Assembly (NCBI RefSeq): GCF_018333375.1
Contig: NZ_BORW01000001.1
Coordinates: forward strand, 536,896-600,895
Direction: 5' to 3'
Source of the DNA: Paenibacillus cookii
GTDB taxonomy: Bacteria; Bacillota; Bacilli; Paenibacillales; Paenibacillaceae
DNA: 64,000 bases
The notes under the pieces are model-generated. The model saw nothing but the letters and a program-made list of their open reading frames with translations, searched no databases and was not told where the DNA came from. This document shows positions 1-8,132 of the stretch, one piece after another. Position 1 is the first letter of the stretch. Every line of letters starts with the position of its first letter. The position numbers and the translations under genes were made by a program.

Positions 1-793
1 TCGAATTCGATCCCGCGCGGGAAACCACCAGATCCGCCATAGCCATGACGTCCGGCAGCTCTTCGTTGATATATTCGTATTGAATATAACCGGGTCTGTC
101 CATGCTCGGGTCGACCTGGCCTTTGCCGCATATGTGGACGACTTGGAAATATCTCAGCAGGGTAGGCAGCGCCGATCTGACCGCTTCGTTGATTTTGCGG
201 GCTCCCAGGCTTCCGCCCATGACCAGCAGCACGAACTGGTTCGCTTGGAAACCGCAAAAATCCCTGCCCCGGTCCGCATCGCCTTGGTGAAGCTCCTGGC
301 GCACCACCGCGCCCACGTAACGGCTCTTAGCCGTATTCATCTGTTCGGCCGTTTCCGGGAACGTCGTGCAGACGACGGACGCCATCGGAATCGAGATGCG
401 GTTCGCAAGGCCCGGCGTAATATCCGATTCATGGATCACGACGGGCACATTGTTCAACCACGCCCCGATCACCACGGGGACGGACACGAACCCGCCTTTC
501 GAAAAGACGACCTGCGGCTTGCGCTTTTGGATCAACCGGTAAGCCTCATACACGCCTTTGGCTACCTTAAACGGATCCTTTACGTTTTGGATGTCGAAAT
601 ACCGTCTTAATTTGCCTGTCGAGATTGGAAAATATTTCACGTCCGGAAGGGCGCTTACCAGGTCTTTTTCGATGCCCGCCACGGAACCCGCGTAATCTAC
701 GGTCCAGCCTTCTTCCAAAAAAAGCGGCATCAGCGCCAAATTTACGGTGACATGACCTGCGGAGCCCCCGCCGGTAAACATAATTTTGTTCAT
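1..793 (-). CDS. murG: MurG-like UDP-GlcNAc transferase, 5' part only
   Basis: The reverse strand from 793 reads [20 protein letters not shown] and continues to the window edge, so only the N-terminal ~264 residues are visible. The Gly-rich TGGGSAGH loop, a [10 protein letters not shown] segment, [29 protein letters not shown] and LVMGGSLGA are typical of MurG, the glycosyltransferase that adds GlcNAc to lipid I to make lipid II on the inner face of the membrane. Two ATGs lie in tandem (796 and 793); the AGGGGGAA ribosome binding site directly precedes the first, so the second gives the better spacing. No other cell-wall gene is visible next to it, so this may be a stand-alone copy rather than one in a division/cell-wall cluster, but the left neighbour is off the window. 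Confidence 0.9.
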   Translation of the reverse strand, partial: MNKIMFTGGGSAGHVTVNLALMPLFLEEGWTVDYAGSVAGIEKDLVSALPDVKYFPISTGKLRRYFDIQNVKDPFKVAKGVYEAYRLIQKRKPQVVFSKGGFVSVPVVIGAWLNNVPVVIHESDITPGLANRISIPMASVVCTTFPETAEQMNTAKSRYVGAVVRQELHQGDADRGRDFCGFQANQFVLLVMGGSLGARKINEAVRSALPTLLRYFQVVHICGKGQVDPSMDRPGYIQYEYINEELPDVMAMADLVVSRAGSNS

Positions 794-900
794 CATTTCC
801 CCCTGAATCTGCTTGCAGTGTTTTATTCCATTATACAGCCCAAAGGAAGGCTTGTGACGATGCCGTCGGCATCAATCGGGAATATGGCGTCTTTAGCCTA

Positions 901-929
901 TTGTCATTTACGTCCAAAACCGCTAAAAT
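901..929 (+). promoter_or_regulatory. SigA-type promoter of the ABC-F leader
   Basis: TTGTCA at 901-906 and TAAAAT at 924-929 are separated by exactly 17 bp. The predicted start, near 936, leaves only about 30 nt before a leader ORF with a strong ribosome binding site. Direction and placement fit transcription of the leader and then the ABC-F gene. Confidence 0.6.
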
Positions 930-964
930 AAGCTTATCTATATTTTGGAGGAGGTGAGGTAGCA

Positions 965-1114
965 GTGGTGCGCAATTTTTCGAACGACCGGATCAATCAA
1001 TTACCTATGACGTTGTCCGGAATTTTTCATGCAGCGGCATTTCACGGGATCAGTCTGTCCATTTTTAAATATCCGGTTGCTTCAAAAAATTGCGAAATGC
1101 CGCTCCTACCTTAA
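965..1114 (+). CDS. Leader peptide ORF upstream of the ABC-F gene (49 aa)
   Basis: A GTG-started ORF (tandem GTG at 965 and 968) is preceded by a near-perfect ribosome binding site, AGGAGGTGA at 949-957, about 7 nt from the start. The peptide begins VVRNFSNDRINQ and ends KNCEMPLLP. I recognise no domain. It lies between a promoter and an intrinsic terminator directly in front of an ABC-F gene, the layout of ribosome-mediated attenuation leaders seen for antibiotic-resistance ABC-F genes. The ORF contains inverted repeats: 971-980 can pair with 1085-1094, and 1033-1043 with 1094-1104. These pairings cross each other, so they look like alternative structures. Its role as a translated sensor is inference; a small protein with its own function is possible. 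Confidence 0.55.
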   Translation: MVRNFSNDRINQLPMTLSGIFHAAAFHGISLSIFKYPVASKNCEMPLLP

Positions 1115-1146
1115 CTTCAACGGATGATGTTGCGTTGAACGCTTAA

Positions 1147-1177
1147 GCCGCAGGGACATTTCCCTGCGGCTTTTTTT
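1147..1177 (+). terminator. Intrinsic terminator or attenuator before the ABC-F gene
   Basis: A 10-bp stem GCCGCAGGGA / TCCCTGCGGC (1147-1156 with 1161-1170) and a 4-nt loop are followed by seven T residues. It ends 35 bp before the ABC-F start codon and there is no obvious second promoter in between, so transcripts from 901 must read through it to reach the ABC-F gene. Confidence 0.8.
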
Positions 1178-1212
1178 CTGTAGGTCCCGGCATCTATGGA
1201 GGAAAAAAACAA

Positions 1213-3111
1213 ATGATGATTCAATGCAAAAACGTGCAAAAATACCATGGCGCTGAGCTGGTGCTCTCCGATATCAGCTTCGAAATATCCCGCGGGGAAA
1301 AGGTCGCGCTCATCGGCCGCAACGGCAGCGGCAAAACCACCCTGCTCCGCCTTCTGAACGGGAACGAAACCCCGGATCAGGGGCAAATCGCCATCTCGAA
1401 AGGAACGAAAGTCGGCCTGCTCGCCCAAATTCCGGAAGCGGCCGCGGAAGAAACCGTTCACGACGTGCTCCTGCGGCCGTTTGCCCATGTCCTGGAATGG
1501 CAGGGCCGGATGCGGGCGCTCGAGGCGCTGATGTCCGATCCGGCGCAAAGCGGCGATCCCAAGGCGCTGGCCGGCTGGCTTGACGAATACGGCAAGCTGC
1601 AGGAGCGGTTCGAACGCGCAAACGGCTACGAAATCGAAGCCTCCATCGCCAAAATCACGGCCGGCCTGGGGATTCCAGCAGACCAGCTGCCCCAAACCTT
1701 CTCCTCCCTTTCCGGCGGGGAGAAAACGAAAATCGGCCTCGCTTCGCTGCTGCTCGAACGGCCGGATCTGCTGCTGCTGGACGAACCGACGAACCATCTG
1801 GACATGGCGGCGCTGGAATGGCTGGAACAGTTTTTGGCGGAATACGCCGGCACGGTGCTCGTCATTTCCCATGACCGTTATTTCCTCGATCGCGTGATCA
1901 CCAAGGTCGTCGAAATCGAGGACGGCGAAGCCTTCATTTACCATACGAATTATTCGGGCTACCAAAAGGAAAAGGAAGAACGTCTGCTGCTGCAATTCGC
2001 GCAATACCAGGAACAGCAGAAAAAGATCAAAAAAATGCAGGAAAGCATCAAGCAGCTGATCGAATGGGGCAACCAGTCCAATCCGCCGAATCCCGGTTTT
2101 CACCGCCGCGCCGCTTCCATGCAAAAAGCGCTGGATCGCATGGTCAAGCTGAAACGGCCCGTGCTGGAGCGCAAAAAAATGGGGCTGGAGCTCCGCCAGG
2201 AGGACCGCTCGGGCAAGCAGGTCGTATATTTTGACCGGGTCGGCAAGGCGTTCGGGGAACGTTTCCTGTTCCGGCATGCGAACGGACTGCTCCGCTACGG
2301 CGAAACGGTCATGCTGCTCGGGGCGAACGGCTGCGGCAAAAGCACCCTGCTCCACATGCTTATGGGACGCGAAGAGGTGACGGAAGGTTCGATCGCTTTA
2401 GGTTCGCGCGTCGTCATCGGCTATCTCGCCCAACAGGAGCATCCGGACGACAACCGGCAGACGGTGCTCCAATTTTTCCGCGAACAAGCGGGCGTCGAAG
2501 AAGGCGAAGCCCGAGGCAAGCTGGCGCTTTTCCTGTTCTACGGGCCGGACGTGTTCAAAAGCGTGTCGAACCTCTCCGGTGGCGAGTGGACGCGCCTGCG
2601 TTTTGCCGTTTTGATGGAGCTGAAGCCCAATCTGCTGATTCTTGACGAACCGACCAACCATCTGGATATCGATTCCAGGGAAGTGCTCGAGGAAGCGCTG
2701 GAGGAATTTCCCGGAACCATCCTTGCCGTATCCCATGACCGCTATTTTATCGACCGGCTTGCCGACACGATTTGGAGCCTGGAGGAAAGCGGGCTGCGCG
2801 TCATCCATGGGGGGCTGGAGGAATACCGGCAGCAGGCGGTTTCGGAAAAGCCGGGGACCGCGCGCGAAACCGAAGCCGCTCCTGCCCCGGCTCCCGGGAA
2901 GCAGCGCGTATCCCCTCCGCATGCGCCGCGGCGAAACCGGGAAGAGGAAATCCAAGCCGCCGAGCAGGAGCTGCGGCGCCTCGATTCGCAAATGATGGAC
3001 GACGGGGTCGCCTGCGACGCGATCCGGCTGGCGGAGCTTCACGAACAACGCGAACGGCTGGAGGAACATCTTCACCGGCTGTACGAGGAATGGCTGCTTC
3101 ATTCCGAATAA
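1213..3111 (+). CDS. ABC-F family ATPase, probable ribosome-acting protein
   Basis: The 632-aa soluble protein has two ABC ATPase domains and no membrane segments, the ABC-F plan. The first Walker A is GRNGSGKTT (35-43), with signature LSGGEKTKIGLA and Walker B LLLLDEPTNHLD; the second domain has GANGCGKST, LSGGEWTRLRFA and [13 protein letters not shown] charged linker of roughly 75 residues joins them and would reach toward the tRNA and peptidyl transferase centre. The C-terminus adds a Pro-rich stretch and a Glu/Arg-rich coiled coil. ABC-F proteins bind the ribosomal E site to rescue stalled or antibiotic-bound ribosomes. The start has GGAGG at 1198-1202. The attenuator-like leader suggests induction by translation inhibitors. 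The exact subfamily, and whether it confers resistance, cannot be decided by eye. Confidence 0.9.
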   Translation: MMIQCKNVQKYHGAELVLSDISFEISRGEKVALIGRNGSGKTTLLRLLNGNETPDQGQIAISKGTKVGLLAQIPEAAAEETVHDVLLRPFAHVLEWQGRMRALEALMSDPAQSGDPKALAGWLDEYGKLQERFERANGYEIEASIAKITAGLGIPADQLPQTFSSLSGGEKTKIGLASLLLERPDLLLLDEPTNHLDMAALEWLEQFLAEYAGTVLVISHDRYFLDRVITKVVEIEDGEAFIYHTNYSGYQKEKEERLLLQFAQYQEQQKKIKKMQESIKQLIEWGNQSNPPNPGFHRRAASMQKALDRMVKLKRPVLERKKMGLELRQEDRSGKQVVYFDRVGKAFGERFLFRHANGLLRYGETVMLLGANGCGKSTLLHMLMGREEVTEGSIALGSRVVIGYLAQQEHPDDNRQTVLQFFREQAGVEEGEARGKLALFLFYGPDVFKSVSNLSGGEWTRLRFAVLMELKPNLLILDEPTNHLDIDSREVLEEALEEFPGTILAVSHDRYFIDRLADTIWSLEESGLRVIHGGLEEYRQQAVSEKPGTARETEAAPAPAPGKQRVSPPHAPRRNREEEIQAAEQELRRLDSQMMDDGVACDAIRLAELHEQRERLEEHLHRLYEEWLLHSE

Positions 3112-3160
3112 AACGAAGCCCGCGAACGGCCAGTTTTTAGCAGGCAGCATTATATAAAAA

Positions 3161-3192
3161 ACCAGCCCGTCTCATTCCAGAGACGGGCTGGT
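3161..3192. terminator. Bidirectional terminator between ABC-F and bL25 genes
   Basis: A perfect 13-bp stem ACCAGCCCGTCTC (3161-3173) with GAGACGGGCTGGT (3180-3192), loop ATTCCA. A-rich sequence precedes it on the plus strand and GTTT follows. It sits between two convergent genes and can serve both. Confidence 0.8.
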
Positions 3193-3244
3193 TTCATATG
3201 GGGATCAGCCTGCGGCCCATTCCATGAACGGCCTTGAAGCGGCC

Positions 3245-3865
3245 TTATTCCTTGGCCGCTTCTCCCGCAGCATCCGCGGCTGCTTCGCCTTCGGCTTCCG
3301 CTTCGTTTTCGGCTTGCAGCACGGCACGCGGAGCGGTGACGGAAGCGATCAGTTCCTCCGGGGACGCCACCAGCGTCACGCCCTCAGGAAGCTTGATGTC
3401 GCCTGCGACCAGCTTGTCGCCCATGTTAAGATGCGAAATGTCCACCTGAATCGAGGCCGGCAAATTCGCCGGAAGCGCCTCGACCTCAAGCTCCGTTTCC
3501 TGATGCTGGAGCACGCCGCCGGCTTTCGTCCCTTCGGCGGTTCCGAGGAACTCGATCGGCACGCGGACCTTCAGCCGCTTATTCGCGGATATTTGCAAGA
3601 AATCGACGTGGCTCACAGCCCCGCTTTTTTTCTGGAAATCCTTAATGATGACGTTAAAATCGGAGGAACCTTCGACCTTCAGCGTAAACATTTCGGTGCG
3701 TCCGGTCCGGGCCACCTTCATCAGTTCCTTGACATCGACGCTGAGCGGAATGCTTTCCGTTTGGGATCCGTACACGACGGCCGGAATGCGCCCGCTTTCC
3801 CTCAACTTGCGCAAGCTCGAATGCTTGGTATCTTTTCGCGGCTCAGCCGTAAGTGTCTGTGACAT
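3245..3865 (-). CDS. rplY: 50S ribosomal protein bL25, Ctc type
   Basis: This 206-aa protein is the long, general-stress form of bL25 (Ctc/TL5). The N-terminal ~95 residues (from TAEPRKDTKHSSLRKLRESGRIPAVVYG) form the 5S rRNA-binding domain; the middle (VRVPIEFLGTAEGTKAGGVLQHQ to LPEGVTLVASPEELIASVTAP) is the CTC/TL5 C-terminal domain; an Ala/Glu-rich acidic tail follows. The start is preceded by AAGGAGGTAATGCTAG. In Bacillus subtilis ctc is a classical SigB-dependent stress gene, and a good SigB-like promoter is present here about 70 bp upstream. The gene is monocistronic, convergent with the ABC-F gene. Confidence 0.96.
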   Translation of the reverse strand: MSQTLTAEPRKDTKHSSLRKLRESGRIPAVVYGSQTESIPLSVDVKELMKVARTGRTEMFTLKVEGSSDFNVIIKDFQKKSGAVSHVDFLQISANKRLKVRVPIEFLGTAEGTKAGGVLQHQETELEVEALPANLPASIQVDISHLNMGDKLVAGDIKLPEGVTLVASPEELIASVTAPRAVLQAENEAEAEGEAAADAAGEAAKE

Positions 3866-3931
3866 CTAGCATTACCTCCTTGGATATCGCCAAATCTGCC
3901 GCCTTTTCTATCGAAACGGCATACTTATGTA

Positions 3932-3957
3932 TTACCCATAATGGAGCCAAATCAAAC
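3932..3957 (-). promoter_or_regulatory. SigB-like promoter of the bL25 gene
   Basis: On the reverse strand GTTTGA (3957-3952) and GGGTAA (3937-3932) are separated by 14 bp, close to the SigB consensus GTTTAA-N12-14-GGGWAW. It would start transcription about 60 nt before the rplY start codon. This matches the known SigB control of ctc in B. subtilis; whether this organism has SigB cannot be seen here. Confidence 0.5.
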
Positions 3958-3983
3958 ATTGCCCCTATGAATTTGCGGCCCGA

Positions 3984-4017
3984 ACAAAAAAATAGACGGA
4001 GGCTGCTGCCCCCGCCT
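3984..4017 (-). terminator. Terminator after the sugar ABC operon
   Basis: On the reverse strand AGGCGGGGGC pairs with GCCTCCGTCT (two G-U pairs) around a 4-nt loop, followed by ATTTTTTTG. It begins about 10 bp after the mmsB stop codon. Confidence 0.7.
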
Positions 4018-4026
4018 GGCGTCGAT

Positions 4027-5187
4027 TTACGATACGCTGCTTTTCTTTTTGTTATAAATGTCGAAGGCGACGGCCGCAAGAAGCACAAGCCCTTTGATGC
4101 CCTGCTGCCAGTCGATGCCGAGGCCGATGAGCGACATGCCGTTGTTCAGGATGCCCATGACCAGGCCGCCGATAATCGCCCCGAACACCGTTCCGATGCC
4201 GCCTGTCGCCGAAGCGCCGCCGATGAAGCTTGCGGCGATCGCATCAAGCTCGAAGTTGGTGCCGGCCCGCGGCGTGGCCGCGTTCAGGCGCGCCGCGAAG
4301 ATGAGGCCGGAGATGGCGGCCATGACGCCCATGTTGACAAACACCCAGAACGTCACCTTTTTCGTTTTGACGCCGGACAATCCCGCCGCCTTTTCATTGC
4401 CGCCGATCGCGTAAATATGGCGACCCATTACCGTTTTGTTCATGATGAAGGAATAGATGAGGATGAGCGCAAGCAGCAGAATCAGAATGTTCGGCAATCC
4501 CGCGTAGCTGGCCAGCATAAACGCAAACGCCATGATGACGGCCGCGATGATGACGAGCTTGAGGATGAACAAGCCGCCGGGCAAAACGTCGAAGTTGTAT
4601 TTTTTCTTGGACTGCCGGTCGCGAAGTTCATTGATGACAAAAATGACGGTGCAAATGACGCCGGCCGCAATCGCCACCACGTTGCCGCTGCCCAAATCCG
4701 GGATGAAACCGGAGCTGATCTTTTGAAAGCCTGCCGGGAACGGCGAGATGGATTGGCCTTTCAGCACGATCATGGTCAATCCCCGGAACAGCAGCATGCC
4801 CGCAAGCGTGACGATAAATGCCGGGATTTTGACGTAAGCGACCCAAAAGCCCTGCCATGCGCCGATCAGCGCGCCGACGATCAGGGAAGCGATGACCGCG
4901 ACGACCGGATGCAGATGCATATCCACCATCATGATGCCGGCGACGGCACCGACGAAAGCCGCCACCGATCCGACCGAAAGGTCGATATGTCCCGTAATGA
5001 TCACCAGCACCATGCCGATGGCGAGGACGAGAATGTAGCTGTTTTGCAAAATCAGGTTCGTAATGTTGATCGGCTCAAGCAGCAGGCCGCCCGTGATCAA
5101 CTGGAAAAAGATTATGATGACGACAAGCGCGATAATCATTCCGTACTGGCGGATGTTATTTTTGAACAATTTAACTAACGTTTCCAT
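4027..5187 (-). CDS. mmsB: Multiple-sugar ABC transporter permease (MmsB/GguB type)
   Basis: A 386-aa polytopic membrane protein of the BPD_transp_2 (ribose/xylose permease) class, longer than RbsC because of an insert of charged residues ([14 protein letters not shown]) in the middle, as in XylH and GguB. The N-terminal segment [17 protein letters not shown], the [16 protein letters not shown] motif and [12 protein letters not shown] (contact with the ATPase) are visible. It forms the membrane channel of a monosaccharide importer with the ATPase encoded just upstream, whose 3' end it overlaps by 17 bp; an AGGAGG site inside that overlap drives its start. The sugar cannot be read from the sequence; related systems take xylose, arabinose or galactose. 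Confidence 0.93.
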   Translation of the reverse strand: METLVKLFKNNIRQYGMIIALVVIIIFFQLITGGLLLEPINITNLILQNSYILVLAIGMVLVIITGHIDLSVGSVAAFVGAVAGIMMVDMHLHPVVAVIASLIVGALIGAWQGFWVAYVKIPAFIVTLAGMLLFRGLTMIVLKGQSISPFPAGFQKISSGFIPDLGSGNVVAIAAGVICTVIFVINELRDRQSKKKYNFDVLPGGLFILKLVIIAAVIMAFAFMLASYAGLPNILILLLALILIYSFIMNKTVMGRHIYAIGGNEKAAGLSGVKTKKVTFWVFVNMGVMAAISGLIFAARLNAATPRAGTNFELDAIAASFIGGASATGGIGTVFGAIIGGLVMGILNNGMSLIGLGIDWQQGIKGLVLLAAVAFDIYNKKKSSVS

Positions 5188-6721
5188 GCTTTGGACCTCC
5201 TGTCTTGGTCATGTATCTCATCAACGTTTCCTGCGAAGCCTCTTCCCGGCTGACTTCCCCGGTAATCCGCCCGGCGTTCATCACGTAGATCCGGTCGCAG
5301 ATGCCCAGAATTTCCGGCAGCTCGGAGGAGATGACCAGGACGCCTTTTCCTTCGTCGGCCAGCTGGTTGATGATCGTATAAATTTCGTATTTGGCCCCGA
5401 CGTCGATGCCGCGCGTAGGCTCATCCAGGATCAGAACATCCGGCTCGGAAAATATCCATTTGCTGAGAACCACCTTCTGCTGGTTGCCGCCGCTGAGGTT
5501 GCCAGTTTTCTGCAAAATGTTCGGCGCTTTGATCTTCAGCTTTTTCCGCATGTCCTCCGCGACGAGAATTTCCTGCTTGTCGTTGATGACGCCTTTTTTC
5601 GCCAGCTTTGAAAGCCCGGTAAGCGAAATGTTGCGCTTGATATCGTCGATCAGGATCAGCCCGTAATGTTTTCGGTCTTCCGTCACGTAGGCAAAGCCGT
5701 TGTTGATGGCCTGGGTCACGGTGTTGTTTTCGATGGGCTTGCCGTCTTTGTACAGGGTGCCGCTGACGTTTCGGCCGTAGGATTTGCCGAAGACGCTCAT
5801 CGCCAGTTCCGTCCGCCCCGCTCCCATCAGTCCTGCAATCCCGACGATTTCGCCGCGGCGAATGTGCAAGTTGACGTTATCGAGCACTTTGCGGTCGGCC
5901 CGAACCTCGTCGTACACCGTCCAATCCTTGATTTCCAAAATGACGTCGCCGATGTTTGGCGTCCGCTCCGGATACCGGTTCGTCAAATCCCGCCCGACCA
6001 TGCCGCGGATGATGCGGTCTTCGTTCACTTCGCCGCTTTTCATGTCCAGCGTTTCGATCGTTTTGCCGTCGCGCAGGATCGTGATCGAATCCGACACCTT
6101 CGACACCTCGTTAAGCTTATGTGAAATGAGAATGCAGGAAATGCCCTGCTTCTTGAACTCCAGCATCAGCTGAAGCAGGTTTTCGCTGTCGTCTTCGTTC
6201 AGCGCGGCCGTCGGTTCGTCCAAAATGAGCAACTTGACTTTTTTCGAGAGCGCTTTGGCGATTTCCACCAGCTGCTGCTTGCCGACCCCGAGGTTCCCTA
6301 CGGGCGTGTTCGGATGTTCGTTCAGTCCTACCTTCTCCAGCAGCTCGCGGGAACCCGCGATCGTCTCGTTCCAGTTCATCAAGCCTTTTCGGGACCGTTC
6401 GTTGCCCAGAAAAATGTTTTCCGCGATGGACAGGTACGGAATGAGGGCCAGCTCCTGATGGATGATGACGATGCCGAGCTCTTCGCTTTGCTTGATGTTT
6501 TTGAATTCACAGGTTTTGCCTTTGAACAAAATATCCCCTTCGTAGGAGCCGTGCGGGTACACGCCGCTGAGCACCTTCATCAGCGTGGATTTGCCCGCCC
6601 CGTTCTCCCCGCATAACGAATGGATTTCGCCTTCCCGGATTTTCAGGTTGACGTTATCGAGCGCTTTGACGCCGGGAAACGCTTTCGTGATGTTACGCAT
6701 TTCAAGAATGTATTCCGACAT
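5171..6721 (-). CDS. mmsA: Multiple-sugar ABC transporter ATP-binding protein
   Basis: A double ABC ATPase (516 aa from the chosen start) of the RbsA/XylG/GguA type. The N-terminal domain has Walker [10 protein letters not shown] (38-46) and [15 protein letters not shown]; the signature there is the degenerate [15 protein letters not shown]. The C-terminal domain has the usual degenerate Walker A ([10 protein letters not shown]), an intact [14 protein letters not shown] signature and [20 protein letters not shown]. This asymmetry is standard for the family. I chose the ATG at 6721 ([10 protein letters not shown]) because GGAAGGTGA lies 5-8 nt upstream; a GTG three codons earlier would overlap that site. 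It powers import through MmsB and works with the ChvE-like lipoprotein upstream. Confidence 0.94.
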   Translation of the reverse strand: MSEYILEMRNITKAFPGVKALDNVNLKIREGEIHSLCGENGAGKSTLMKVLSGVYPHGSYEGDILFKGKTCEFKNIKQSEELGIVIIHQELALIPYLSIAENIFLGNERSRKGLMNWNETIAGSRELLEKVGLNEHPNTPVGNLGVGKQQLVEIAKALSKKVKLLILDEPTAALNEDDSENLLQLMLEFKKQGISCILISHKLNEVSKVSDSITILRDGKTIETLDMKSGEVNEDRIIRGMVGRDLTNRYPERTPNIGDVILEIKDWTVYDEVRADRKVLDNVNLHIRRGEIVGIAGLMGAGRTELAMSVFGKSYGRNVSGTLYKDGKPIENNTVTQAINNGFAYVTEDRKHYGLILIDDIKRNISLTGLSKLAKKGVINDKQEILVAEDMRKKLKIKAPNILQKTGNLSGGNQQKVVLSKWIFSEPDVLILDEPTRGIDVGAKYEIYTIINQLADEGKGVLVISSELPEILGICDRIYVMNAGRITGEVSREEASQETLMRYMTKTGGPKHGNVS

Positions 6722-6758
6722 GGATTTCACCTTCCGATCCTTCGAGTATGTGAACGGC

Positions 6759-7844
6759 TTATTTCAGGCCGATTTCCTCCTTGGTGTAATAGCCGCTTTC
6801 GACTAGCTCCTTTTCGACGTTGGACGCATCGACGGATACCGGAGGAAGCAGATACGCGGGAACGACCTTCACGCCGTTGTCGTAGGATTTCGTGTCGTTG
6901 ACCTCCGCCTCTTCGCCTTTCAGGATGCTTTCCGCCATTTTGACCGCCTGCTCCGCAAGCTTCCGCGTATCTTTGAATACCGTTTGGGTCTGTTCCCCGG
7001 CGACGATGGACTTGATGGAGGCTAGCTCGCCGTCCTGTCCGGTAATGACCGGCATCGGTTTTTTCGCGGTTCCGTATCCGACGCCTTTGAGGGACGATAT
7101 AATGCCGATGCTGATGCCGTCGTACGGGGACAGGACCGCATCCAGATGCGCGCCCGAGTAGTTCGCGCTGATCAGGTTATCCATCCGCGCTTGCGCAAGC
7201 GAACCGTCCCACCGCAGCGTCGCGATCTGGGCCATCGTCGTTTGCTTGCTGCGGACGACCAGCTGCCCGGAATCGATGTATGGCTTCAAGACGGACATGG
7301 CTCCGTTGTAAAAGAAATAGGCGTTGTTATCGTCCGGCGATCCCCCGAACAGCTCGATGTTGAACGGCCCCTTGCCCTCCTTCAGTCCGAGCTTTTTCTC
7401 GATATAGGATGCCTGCAGCACGCCGACCTGGAAGTTATCGAAGGTGGCATAATAGGACAGGTATCCGGTGTTGCGGATGAGACGGTCGTACGCGATCACC
7501 TTGATACCCCGGTCATGCGCTTTTTTGATGACGTCGGTCAGCGTGTTTCCGTCGATCGAAGCCACGACGATGACATCGACACCTTTGGTGATCATGTTCT
7601 CGATCTGCGAGATTTGATTTTCGATCACGTCTTCCGCAAACTGCAGATCCGTCTTGTATCCTTTTTCCTGGAACAGCCGCTCCATGTTTTGTCCGTCGGC
7701 AACCCAGCGCTCCGACGATTTGGTCGGCATGGCCAGTCCGACATAACCTTTATTTTTGTCGCCGGCTCCCGATTCGGCCAGGTTGCAGGCCGTCAGGACC
7801 ATCAGCATCGATGCGATCAAAAGTCCTGCTAATGCTTTCTTCAT
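6759..7844 (-). CDS. chvE: ChvE-like sugar-binding lipoprotein
   Basis: A 361-aa extracellular binding protein of the Peripla_BP_4 fold and first gene of the transporter operon. It starts [20 protein letters not shown]: a lipoprotein signal peptide with lipobox LTAC. The mature part begins with a Ser/Gly/Asp linker, then [19 protein letters not shown], typical of ChvE/MmsB-type multiple-monosaccharide receptors; the [14 protein letters not shown] and [15 protein letters not shown] segments fit as well. An in-frame ATG ten codons upstream lacks a suitable ribosome binding site, whereas AAGGAGATTGAACCG precedes the chosen start. A cre-like site lies in the leader. The regulatory genes just upstream on the same strand probably control it. 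Confidence 0.93.
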   Translation of the reverse strand: MKKALAGLLIASMLMVLTACNLAESGAGDKNKGYVGLAMPTKSSERWVADGQNMERLFQEKGYKTDLQFAEDVIENQISQIENMITKGVDVIVVASIDGNTLTDVIKKAHDRGIKVIAYDRLIRNTGYLSYYATFDNFQVGVLQASYIEKKLGLKEGKGPFNIELFGGSPDDNNAYFFYNGAMSVLKPYIDSGQLVVRSKQTTMAQIATLRWDGSLAQARMDNLISANYSGAHLDAVLSPYDGISIGIISSLKGVGYGTAKKPMPVITGQDGELASIKSIVAGEQTQTVFKDTRKLAEQAVKMAESILKGEEAEVNDTKSYDNGVKVVPAYLLPPVSVDASNVEKELVESGYYTKEEIGLK

Positions 7845-7875
7845 CGGTTCAATCTCCTTTCCTGAATGCTGCATC

Positions 7876-7889
7876 CGAGAGCGCTTACA
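7876..7889 (-). promoter_or_regulatory. Candidate CcpA (cre) site in the chvE leader
   Basis: The reverse strand reads TGTAAGCGCTCTCG, matching the cre consensus TGWAARCGYTWNCW at 12 of 14 positions. It lies 32-45 bp upstream of the chvE start codon, a position where CcpA would act as a roadblock or promoter-proximal repressor. I found no clear -35/-10 pair in 7890-8049. Confidence 0.5.
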
Positions 7890-8049
7890 CCTGCCTGGCC
7901 GTAAGGCCTCTCTGTATTAAAAAGAATACACTTGAAGGCCGGGCGGGGTCTTTTCACCGGATCGACCATTTTTTATAAATTTCATACCTTTGTCGATCTT
8001 CCAAGCCGCAAATGTTTAAAAACGTCTCCATGGGAGGCATGCTGCGGAT

Positions 8050-8100
8050 AAAAAAAAGAGCACCCCTCCGCCGACCGTCAATCGGCCGGAAGGGATACTC
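8050..8100 (-). terminator. Terminator after the YesN-like regulator gene
   Basis: On the reverse strand GAGTATCCCTTCCGGCCG pairs with GGTCGGCGGAGGGGTGCTC (several G-U pairs), followed by eight T residues. It separates the regulatory operon from the transporter operon. Confidence 0.8.
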
Positions 8101-8132
8101 TCAGGAATACGCGGGATGATTGCCTAAAACGG

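Noticed and set aside
1117..2355. A 412-codon reverse-strand frame over the ABC-F gene
   Set aside because: Antisense to both Walker motifs of a clear ABC-F protein, no ribosome binding site.
5043..5054. TTTTGCAAAATC resembling the end of the 123-bp repeat
   Set aside because: It encodes conserved LQN residues of the permease and lacks the rest of the element.
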